Origin: Vandiemenella viatica
Lineage: Eukaryota > Arthropoda > Insecta > Orthoptera > Morabidae
NCBI GenBank assembly: GCA_031002005.1
Contig: CM061919.1
Span: 17,183,687-17,247,686 of the forward strand
Reading direction: 5' to 3'
Length of the DNA stretch: 64,000 bases
The translations under genes and the position numbers were made by a program. Of this stretch, positions 1-9,192 are shown piece after piece. Each line of letters opens with the position of its first letter. Within the stretch, counting starts at the first letter, position 1. Under the pieces are notes generated by a model. That model was not told the origin of the DNA and did no database searches. It saw only the letters and a program-made list of their open reading frames with translations.

Positions 1-41
1 AAATGCATTTTAGAAAAATCGACATTTTTGCCCTTTAAGGG

Positions 42-708
42 TGTTCTTTGCTCCTTGGCCATACCCCTTATACTCCAGCGAACTAATACACACAACATCA
101 GCATAGTTCAACAGACTGTAGAACTTAATCAACGCGGTTGCACTGTTAATTATCTCTGGATACCCGCGCACTCTGGAATTAGGCATAACCAGTACGTAGA
201 TATGTTAGCCAAGGAGGCATGTAGCTCAGGCCGAAGCTTAATAACACCCAGCAATACAACTGATTATCATGCAATAATGGTCAGCAATGCATACCACCAA
301 TGGACGAGGAGCTGGAATGAATCTAAACAATACAGAGGCCGACTGTACGCTCTAGTTCAGACGTACCCTCCACAAAAACCTTGGTTTTCAAGATGGAATA
401 CTCAATGACGGTACATTACTTCTATTATTCGTATGAGATTCCACCATGGCGCCTTCCGTAGTCATCTTTTTTGCATCAAGGCGGTAAACACACCTTACTG
501 CACATGCAACGGACAGGAAATAAAGGACCTTAATCACTTATTTTTCAACTGTTCCAGTTTTCAACAACAGCAATCAACATTCATCAAGTCTCTTGTGCGA
601 GCGCAGCAGCCATTTCCAACTAACATTGCAGTACTACTCGCTACAAATAACAACAGAATCTATTGTATCATCAAGGATTATATCAAAGACAGTGACCTAC
701 ATATTTAA
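42..708 (+). pseudogene. LINE ORF2 3' portion: RNase H plus C-terminal zinc region
   Basis: The frame runs from the truncated element start to TAA at 706-708 with one in-frame TGA at 406-408. The first part has the RNase H signature WIPAHSGI...N...VDMLAKEA, the conserved C-terminal block of LINE-type RNase H. The second part ends with a C-x-C...HLFFNC region typical of these ORF2 proteins. RNase H would degrade RNA in the RNA-DNA hybrid during target-primed reverse transcription. No RT domain remains. The stop and 5' truncation make it non-functional. Apparent start codons at 28 and 433 are not real starts. Confidence 0.8.
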
Positions 709-829
709 TGTATCTATATATCTGCATATTTTTACATACTATTAATATTATTACCTTGTTACTTTACCAGGCTGAGTGTATGGTCTATTCAAGACCTAAG
801 GTCAAATAAATAAATAATAAAATAAAAAA
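42..829 (+). mobile_element. 5'-truncated non-LTR retrotransposon, I-like (RNase H-bearing) clade
   Basis: A six-base target duplication taaggg lies at 36-41 and 830-835. The 3' end carries a TAA-rich tail, typical of I-type LINEs. It keeps only the 3' part of ORF2 (RNase H and a C-terminal cysteine/histidine region). It inserted into the older Helitron-like repeat, whose sequence resumes directly at 831. Confidence 0.8.
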
Positions 830-983
830 TAAGGGCAGAATTACGAAAAATTCCTTTCTTAAAATATAATGTGACCAAAGTCAAGACCATAAGCTTTAAA
901 ATGACACCTCATTCATTGATTTTGGTTAAGTATGATGGAAGATACAGGCTTGTTACAAATAAATACCTTATAGAAATAATATA

Positions 984-2263
984 CCAGGTGTGTAAATATG
1001 AAACCGGAATTTGCCGATAGATGGCTGTAGCTATCAAAGCAGTTACCGCCAAATCGCGTCATTGTCGCCAGTTTCTTTTGTAGACAGCCGACTGTGATTT
1101 TCAACTCCCAACAATACAAGTTTCATACGACACTGCAGTTTTTAACACTGTTGAAGATGTCGACTTTTGTGCCCACAAACTATGATTTGTGGACATCATT
1201 GATTTTCTGTTTTCATTTAAAGAAAACTGCTGCAGAATCACATCAAATGCTTGTTGAAGCTTACGGTGAGTGTGCTCTCGCTAAAATCCAGTGTTTTGAG
1301 TGGTTTAAAAAATTCAAAAGTGGAGATTTTGACATCAGCAATGAATACCGTGGAAGACCTCTGAAGAAGTTTGAAGACAGTGAGTTGCAAGCATTGTTGG
1401 ATGAGGATGATGCTCAAACGCAACAACAACTTGCAGATCAGCTGAATGTGACACGGGAAGCTGTTTCCATACATTTAAAAGAGATGGGAAAAATCCAGAA
1501 GATGGTAAAATGGCTTCCACATGAACTGACTGACAGACAGCAAGAAAACTGAAAAAACCACTTGTGAAATGCTGCTCGCCAGATATAAAAGAAAATAATT
1601 TCTCCATAGAATTGTGACTGGTGATGAAAAGTGGATATATTTTGAGAATCCTAAGCGTAAAAAATCATGGGTATCTCCAGGTGAACCGTCAACGTCAGTT
1701 TCAATGCCAAATCGCTATGAAAAGAAGACAATGCTCTGTGTTTGGTGGGATCAAAGTGGTGTGATCTATTACGAGCTTCTAAAACCTGGTGAAACTGTTA
1801 ATAGTGAACGTTATCAACAGCAAATGATCGATTTGAACCAAGCATTGCGGGAAAAACTAGCAGAATACCAGAAAAGACAAAACAAAGTGATTTTGCTTCA
1901 CGACAATCATCACACACCACACACATCAAAACCAGTCAAGGAAATGATTGAGTCGCTTAGTTGGGAGATACTGACGTATGCGGCTTACTCACCTGACCTA
2001 GCTCCGTCAGATTACTATCTCTTTGCATCGATGGGACACGCACTCGCTGAGCAGCGCTTCACTTCTTATGAAAATGGCTTGATGACTGGTTTGCATCAAA
2101 AGAGAAAAATATTTTTGTCATGTCATTCATAAATTACTAGAAAGATGGGAAAAATGTATATCTTGCAATGGACAGTATTTTGAATAAGGTATGTCGTATG
2201 ATTTTTATGCAATGAACGTGTATTTTTGGTCAAAAAATTCCGGTTTCATATTTACACACCTGG
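984..2263 (+). mobile_element. Full-length mariner transposon, mauritiana-like
   Basis: A 1,280-bp element with 29-bp terminal inverted repeats at 984-1012 and 2235-2263, identical over the compared 29 bases and beginning ccaggtgtgtaaat. It is flanked by TA duplications (982-983 and 2264-2265). It sits a few bases inside the terminus of the Helitron-like repeat. Length, TA target and transposase sequence all fit mariner. The subfamily is judged from protein resemblance. Confidence 0.9.
1157..2187 (+). pseudogene. mariner transposase (DD34D), frameshifted
   Basis: The ATG at 1157 opens MSTFVPTN, followed by a helix-turn-helix DNA-binding region (about residues 1-110). The frame ends at TGA 1550-1552; the homologous reading continues in another frame with a further TAA near 1596. 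The DDE domain resumes with TGDEKW (first catalytic Asp), LLHDNH (second) and SPDLAPSDYYLF (third), so the DD34D spacing is kept. A last shift before about 2080 moves the C-terminus to a frame ending at TAA 2185-2187. Total span is about 343 codons, the usual mariner size. Transposase cuts and joins the element at TA sites. This copy should be inactive. Confidence 0.9.
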
Positions 2264-2270
2264 TATATGA

Positions 2271-3343
2271 TGAGGATACATATGACTGTAAATTTTGAAA
2301 GTTTTCAGAATGGAAGTTTCAGTAATTAAAAAGGGGAATCACCTAAATAGGAACATATGCAGCTTTGATTTATGAGGCATTATGGTAGTTCTTTGGGTGT
2401 AGTTACATGGTACTAGGTTTTGATGAGCTCTTTCTTGCCACATATGTTTCCCCTTCATATTTTCGGTAATGGCATGTAAATCATACTTATTTTAGGCTGC
2501 GTACCTACTGTGCAGTGGCGGCTGAAGTAATTTGCTCAGGTAGTGACAACACTGAATGTTTTGATGGTTACTGATCTTCATTGTTGAAGTGAAAGGTGCC
2601 TAGAAGAACAGCTCAGAATTGGCTATGTATCATACAACTTAAAAATTTGCAATGTGTGAAAATCTCATTACCTGTGTGTCTTGCTGGATTAAATAAATCA
2701 TTTTGAAATTAATCAATGATAAATGCTTTAAGATTGACCAGAAAGTAAACAAACAATGATTTGTGAAAAACCGACAAGTTGACCTACAGGCAATGGTGGA
2801 TTACCCAAGAGTCATGACTAAGCAGTAGCCTTGAGCCTTCGATGTTCATTAAATAAAAATATTTAAAAAATTGGCTTTCGAAGGCATAATAATTGGCATA
2901 CGATAATAATAATAATTAAAAAATAAATATAAACATCCAAAATAAACAAAGTAATATGAAAAGCATGAAAACTATTTTTTTTGGTTTGGTTGTAGTGTAC
3001 AATATTAATAAAAATAATTTTCAAAAGATCATAAATTGTAAAATTTGTTTGTTTAGTTGGATGAAAAATATAATCAATTCAGTTAGTCATCTACAAAACC
3101 TTTTCTTTGAATTGATAAAATTCAGATAACTTTAAAAAAACAGAAGGACCCAAAAAATTTGTATGCCTAGGGCCCCATATTCCATACTTTCTCGATTACA
3201 GCCTCAATGACCATGACAGTGGAATACATTTCGCTTGAGAGTCGTTTTCTGCTATGTACATTAATGAACCTGAGTAATTCTCCTTCAAGGGAACTAAGAC
3301 ATAGAAACAATATTTCTCCCTTGCATTAATAAAGCTTCTAAGC
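2271..3343. other. No recognisable gene; AT-rich non-coding DNA
   Basis: Stops are dense in all frames and there are no splice-flanked coding blocks or clear repeat termini. I see nothing I can name here. Confidence 0.5.
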
Positions 3344-4160
3344 TAGCATTTCTCAACCTTTTTCAATCCTAGTACTAGTAAATTGTCAAAAATAATGCTG
3401 CGGGCCACTAACTTTATATGGTCCTATTTTTTGTTTGTTTGTTTTATCTAATTGTGTATTATGTATACCGACATTTTTTATAGTGCCAATATAACATAAA
3501 ATATCTGAAACTATGTTTTGAATTCTTACGAAAACACAGTTATGGGACTGGAAGTTAACTATTGATCAGATTCTTTATACTTAGCAAACAATATAAATAA
3601 TAATGTTGCTACAGACTGGATGCTACATTATACCACTCGCCTACATGAACAAAAATAAATAAATAAATAAAGTAAAGTAAAAGACGCTAGGCCATAAACC
3701 TTTTACTTTTGTTTATTTCACCACTTGTATGTGGCGAACCCTACAACGTATCGCAGTCCCTCAAACATATTACAAGACACTCAGAAAACGGTCATTTACT
3801 CAATCTGTAGACGAGCGGCACTCTTTTCAATGCGATCTGGAAATGAATAGATTGATTCTTAAGACTTCCGCGGCTGTCGTTGTACATGATTATAGCTTTA
3901 CGGGCTATACTGCATCCTTTATTGGATAATTTATCTAAGCTTTCAGCTTTTGTACTCCAGCCCTCTTTAGAGAAAGCTTAGATAAATTATCCAATAAACG
4001 ATGCAGCATAGCCCGTAAAGCTATAAATAATGAATAAATTATTGTAGAAATAATGCTGTTCTGTCCTCATGCTCGAAATGACAGTCTTTTGCCTGCCATT
4101 GAAATATTCTGCTGCAGACCACCTGAATCATCTTCACAGACCACAGGTTGAGAAACACTG
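3344..4160. mobile_element. hAT-type MITE-like element
   Basis: The left end reads tagcatttctcaacct and the right end, reverse complemented, cagtgtttctcaacct, a terminus common in hAT-family non-autonomous elements. Possible degraded 8-bp duplications flank it (ttctaagc and ttttaggg, five of eight matching). There is no transposase. The interior holds a long near-perfect hairpin (3891-4025). Confidence 0.55.
3891..4025. repeat. Long inverted repeat (about 54-bp arms) inside the MITE
   Basis: The left arm 3891-3944 and right arm 3972-4025 are nearly perfect reverse complements around a ~27-base loop. A transcript would form a strong stem-loop. Confidence 0.9.
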
Positions 4161-5129
4161 TTTTAGGGGATGTAGCTGAATTTAGCAAAAAATGGCAGCT
4201 GCTGCTGCACTCTACCGACTGTGTTACTAATTTTTTCGAGCTCTATAATGTTGCAGCGACCATGTGTCTGCCCACTGCCAGGGGCAGCTTGAGATGGAAC
4301 AAACTTGTCACCAACCACCACTAGCAAAGCGCCGCCCCCCCCCCCCCCCTGAATATTACCGCGAAAACGCCAGAGCGCAAGCACGATTGGTGACAACTAA
4401 AAGTTCACTGGTCTGGCCAACAGATGGTGTTCGATAGTTTCCGTAGCTTTCATAAGTAACAGTGTATTACAGAATATCACATTTATAAATATTTATTTTC
4501 CTTTCACCACATTTATTTTTTACTTATTCTTGATTCTTAGGTGGTGACATGCCTCAGTGTCACTACATCTTGAGCCGCCGCCGCTACTGTGTAAAATGCA
4601 ATCAACAATGTTGTAACTATGCACTATTACTATGACGGCTGCATGATGTGTGCCAAATGCTAATTATTAGATTTACATGACATTACCCAGACAAATGAGT
4701 CATTATCTGTCTCTTGTTGCTAGAGTTTTCTTTTTGAAACCATCACCTTCTCTCTTGATTAAAGATTTTCTGTTGGTTTTAAATCTAAGCTACTTCCTGT
4801 CCATACAAAATAGTTATTTGTTGGTAATTGAACCTCTCCACAAAACTATAGGTGTTGTAGCATGGTCCTCCATCCTACTAAAGAACGCCCATCTGTGGGT
4901 CACCTCTGGCAGGCAAAATAGCTGTATCTCTACCACTGCTTGTTTGTTCTTTCCCACATTAATATTGCCCTCAACATTATCCAGCCATCCAACTGCATGG
5001 TGATGTGTACTATGCAGTAGCATCACACTCACTGCATGTTTCACAGTTGTTGTGGTGCACTTCGGCAAAAGATCTTTCCCGATTTGACTCCAATCAAACT
5101 ACACTCCACCCATATATATAAATATAGAA
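4161..5129. other. No recognisable gene; includes a poly-C run
   Basis: Short open frames here show no family motifs. A C homopolymer lies around 4335-4349. Nothing else was recognised. Confidence 0.45.
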
Positions 5130-5663
5130 AGACGGGAAATGTAAATGCATCTATCGTCGCAGAGTAGGTGCTAGTTGAGCTCCAGCAACCGTCAAGTGCC
5201 GCTATTTCTGTGTATTTTATTTTAAAGTGTTGTAGTTAGATTTTATCTTTGAATATCTTCTGTCGTCGCTGAGCAGTAGCTAGTTGGTCCCCAGCAACCA
5301 TCGTGACGAGTGTTGCCATCTGTTTACCTAATTTAAAGTGTTGTGATAGCGTTTGATTTATTTGCGTTAATTGAATTATAGCAGCGTGCTCTAATCGTGA
5401 TCGCATTTATTTGCTTGTTCTGTAGGGTAGTATATAGAGCTTGTTTGTTTTTTATTTAGTACATTGGTTGGCTAACACTGTTTATCAGTACGACCTATTA
5501 ACTACTTAGTGCAGTCGTCTGGTCTAAATTCATCCCCTCAGTAGGTTTTTTTTTAGGTCGTGCCTAGCGGTTGGTAGTAAGTTGTGAACAGTTTATTTGG
5601 ATCACTCGGTTACTTCAACTTTCATCCTCTCAAAGTAATATGTGTAGGGACTGAGACTGCTGT

Positions 5664-6270
5664 GTGCAGATGCGGGTTGAGGTGGCTGATCTTCACGCTC
5701 AGCTTGCAGCTTTGCTAACGAAAGTTACGAGGCTGGAAGCTGCCGTAGGTGACTGCAGGGGTGACCCTGACGAAGCTAGTGTTCTCACAGGTTCTGCCCT
5801 ACCAAACATCGTACCTGCAGTCCAGGCTGAGACTTCGGAGCCTGTGCGGCAGTCACCTGACGGTGTCTGGCGCTTGGTTTCCGGACGTCGACGCCACATG
5901 CGGGGGCAGGCGTACAGGTCTGAATCCCAGGAGGGCAAGCCTGTACCACTGTCCAATAGGTTTGATGTGTTATCTGGATCTGATTCAGATCCACAATCGT
6001 CAAGCAGCGAGTTGCCAGCCCCTCGCCCGCTAGGTCTGGGTGATCACAGAAGGGGATTCTGGTAATAGGTAGCTCCAATGTTAGGCGTTTCATTGAGCCC
6101 CTTAGGGACATGGCGAATAGGTCGGGGATGAAGTCCAATGTCCATTAATTGTGCATTCCGGGAGGTCTGATCCAAGATGTGGAACAGGCCATCCCGGATG
6201 CCATTGAGCGGACAAGGTGTAGCCAGCTGCTGATTGTAGCTCATGTCGGCACCAATGATGCTTGCCTAGT
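5664..6270 (+). pseudogene. LINE ORF1: coiled coil and SGNH-hydrolase-like domain
   Basis: An open frame from about 5654 (after TGA 5651-5653) to TAA 6063-6065 begins with a leucine-rich heptad segment (LHAQLAALLTKVTRLEAAV), a short coiled coil likely used for trimerisation. A Ser/Pro-rich linker follows. After a frameshift near 6060 comes VIVGSSNVRRF and, after a further TAA, HVGTNDA. These resemble the GDSN-type and GTND-type blocks of the esterase-like domain of CR1/L2 ORF1 proteins. ORF1 binds LINE RNA. Stops, the frameshift and the following insertion make this copy dead. The catalytic Ser of the first block is present as GSSN. Confidence 0.65.
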
Positions 6271-6279
6271 GTTACAACC

Positions 6280-7210
6280 TGAAAATAAACAAAATGTTTT
6301 TTTTCAGCTTTGTGAAAAATAACTAGCACCCTTGTTTTTTTTTCTAAATTTTTTGTTTTTTTTTTTTTCAGAAAACAATAAATTTGATAAATTATAGTTT
6401 TATTTAAGGAACTTACATTTTACAATTGTGTTTTAAATCTTACTGAATCATACAATGTCTTACATAATGATCCATAAAAGTATCTATATAGGTAACATAA
6501 TTTTATTCATCCTCTGTGTCAGTACCACATTCACTAGTATCAGCACTACCAACACTAGTTAGGTCGGTATCGGAATTTTCTGTTTCTTCTTCTGTCTCCT
6601 CTAAATCCATAACTTCAGAAGTAGTTACATTTTCTTTTACTGGTTGTTCTTGTATTGTACGCAAAAGATTTTGAGATTGAAATTTTAAATTGTGAGCAAA
6701 GTACACACTGTGCATAAAGACTGCGTCGATAGTTCCGTATTATGGTCTTTTAAGTTTGAATTTAAATCAATTATCATACAAAACAGGAGCTTTACTTCTT
6801 TTCAATTGTTGGTTTACACCAACGGTTGCAAGGAAACGATGCATAATTACTGACTATTTAATGACTCAGTATCACTATACTCTGAGTGTTTAACAAGTAT
6901 ACGAATATAAGGAAAGCACAATAAGTAATAAAAAGAGGCAAAAAACCGTAGATAAATTTTAAAAAGATACTGAGGTCTACAGATAAATTCGTAGGGCTGG
7001 CAGCACTAGTTCAAATAGCGAGTATCAATCCAAACAACGGGGAACAGGGATTCCTTCTCGCGCAACCTAGCCTCTTCGGGAAATCCCCGTTCATAAAAGA
7101 AATTTTCAGTCAAATTTGCCAAAATTTTCGTAATTTTTTTTCCTACTGAACCAGAAAAATATAGTAGATTTAAAAATTAAGATAAGTACTTAGAATAAAC
7201 TCTAAAACAA
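6280..7210 (-). mobile_element. Unidentified insertion between LINE ORF1 and ORF2, possibly a retrocopy
   Basis: Read on the minus strand, it holds an open frame (6715-6502) ending in a very acidic tail (GTDTEDE), then an AATAAA-type signal near 6400, then an A-rich run (T on plus, about 6336-6368). That order suggests a polyadenylated transcript copied into DNA. The 70-residue frame matches no family I recognise. Boundaries are approximate and no target duplication was seen. Confidence 0.3.
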
Positions 7211-7503
7211 TCAAATTCGGCACCATATGTTAGGAGTAGCGAAAACCAATCTCAACTGTTAAAAGTACTCGTTATAAACTATAGAAGTGTTTGTAATAAG
7301 CAGCCTGAGCTTGAAAGCGTTATTAGTAGCACAGAAGCTGATATTGTCTTAGGTACTGAAAGCTGGTTAAAACCGGATATAAGTCCAGCAGAAATTTTTA
7401 ACCATAGCATGAATGTTTTCCGTAAGGATAGGTTGAATTCTACTGGAGGCGGTGTATTTATAGCTGTTAGTAAACACCTGTAGTGTAACAAAATAAATAT
7501 TGA

Positions 7504-9192
7504 CTAGACGACCCATGCGAAAATTTCGCGAAAAAAATAATTCGGTGAAAAGTGAGGTTGAATATGATGTCACCAAAGCTGAGTCATTACTCTTCATACT
7601 CCTACTTCATTTATCGATTTTGGTTGTATATCCAGGGAGATAAATGGCTAGAGACACAAAAAACACATTTTAGAAAAATTGACATTTTTGCCCTTTATGG
7701 GTCGAATTACAAAAAAATCCTATCTTAAATTATAATGTTACCACGGCGGAGACCTTAATATTTAGTATGATACCTCATTTATCTATATCGGTTAGATATT
7801 AAGGGAGATAAATCGCTCGTGACATAAAAATGCGTTATAGAAGCATTTATACTTTTTCCATTTAAGGGTTGAATTCCAAAAACATTCTTTCTTAAAATAT
7901 GATGTCACCAAATCTGAGAGATTACTCCTCATAATCTTACTTGATTATTCGATTTTGGTTAGATATCCAATGAGATAAATTGCTTAAGACACAAAACATG
8001 AATTTTAGAAAAATTAACATTTTTGCCCTTTAAGGGTCGAATTACGAAAAATTCCTTTCTTAAAATATAATGTTACCATGGCGGAGACCTTATTATTTAA
8101 TATGATACCTCATTTATCTATATCGGTTAGATAATAAGGGAGATAAATCGCTCGTGACACAAAAATGCGTTATAGAAAAATTTATACTTTTTCCCTTTAA
8201 TGGTTGAATTCCAAAACAATTATTTCTTAAAATATGATTTCACAAAGCTGAGACATTACTCCTTATAATCCTACTTCATTTATAGATTTTTGTTAGATAT
8301 CCAGGGAGATAAATGGCTCGAGATACAAAAAACGAATTTTAGAAAAATTAACATTTTTGCCGTTTAAGGGTCGAATTACGATAAATTCCTCTCTTAAAAT
8401 ATAATGTTACCATGGCGGAGACCTTATTCTTTAATATAATACCTCATTTATCTATATCGGTTAGATATTAAGGGAGATAAATCGCTCGTGACACAAAAAT
8501 GCGTTTTAGAAAAATTTATACTTTTTCCCTTTAAGGGCTGAATTCCAAATACATTCTTTCTTAAAATATGATTTCACAAAGCTGAGACATTACTCCTTAT
8601 AATCCTACTTCATTTATCGATTTTGGTTAGATATCCAGGGAGATAAATGGCTCGAGATACAAAAAATGCACTTTAGAAAAATTAACATTTTTGCTCTTTA
8701 AGGATCGAATTATGAAAAATTCCTTTCTTAAAATATAGTGTTACCACGGAGGAGACCTTAGTCTTTAATATGATGCCTCATTTATCTATATCGGTTAGAT
8801 ATTAAGGGAGATAAATCACTCGTGACACAATAACAAATTGCAAAAATATTGATCCTTTTGCCCTTTAAGGGTCGAATTCCGAAAAATTTCTGTCTTAATA
8901 TATGACGTCACTAAAGGGGAAATCTTAATCTTTAAAATGATACTTCATTAAACAATTTCAGATCGATATCCAGGGAGATAAATGACTTGTAATACAGAAA
9001 ACAGCATTTTAGAAATATTGACATTTTTGCCCTTTAAGGGCCGAATTCCGAAAATTCCTTTCTTATAATGTGACGTGCCCAAAGTGGGGACCATAAGCCT
9101 TAAAATGACACCTCATTCATTGATTTCGGTTAAGTATGAAGGAAGATACAGGCTTGTGACAAAAAAATACCTTATAGAAATAATATATATGA
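7504..9192 (-). mobile_element. Helitron-like element with 167-bp tandem array
   Basis: The minus-strand 3' end is at 7504-7507 (CTAG, next host base T), preceded by a small hairpin (GCGAAATTTTCGC). The 5' end is TC at 9191-9192 with host A opposite T9193. It therefore sits between A7503 and T9193 of a LINE endonuclease frame, as expected for Helitron targeting with no duplication. No Rep/helicase is encoded; most of the length is a tandem repeat. Sister copies are at 1-2270 and 20828-21927. Confidence 0.7.
7558..9192 (-). repeat. Tandem array, about ten ~167-bp units in an alternating two-unit pattern
   Basis: The landmark gggagataaat(g/c)gct recurs near 7637, 7803, 7970, 8137, 8306, 8472, 8639, 8805 and 8974, with a diverged form near 9130, so the spacing is about 167. 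Odd and even units differ consistently (ggctcgagatac against cgctcgtgacac), giving a ~334-bp higher-order period. Each unit also carries tttgccctttaaggg. Confidence 0.9.

Larger units (their letters stand above)
1..2270 (-). mobile_element. Helitron-like non-autonomous element, left side cut by window edge
   Basis: Bases 1-41, 831-983 and 2264-2270 join into one repeat unit matching the unit at about 8995-9192. The minus-strand 5' terminus is at 2270 (TC, with host A opposite T2271), as expected for Helitron insertion between A and T. Two later insertions break it: an I-type LINE (42-829) and a mariner (984-2263). Removing them and one copy of each target duplication restores continuity with the sister copy. 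No Rep/helicase coding is visible, so it is non-autonomous. The class assignment rests on termini only. Confidence 0.6.

Noticed and set aside
4335..4349. Poly-C run (and C or G runs near 10231, 17858, 26267, 63570) as functional elements
   Set aside because: Simple homopolymers common in repeats and prone to sequencing error.
5749..6138. Extra frames overlapping LINE ORF1 on both strands
   Set aside because: Shadows of the GC-richer ORF1; no motifs of their own.
7558..9192. Regular spaced repeats that might suggest a CRISPR-like array
   Set aside because: Units are adjacent 167-bp tandem repeats without unique spacers, in an animal genome and within transposon-type termini.
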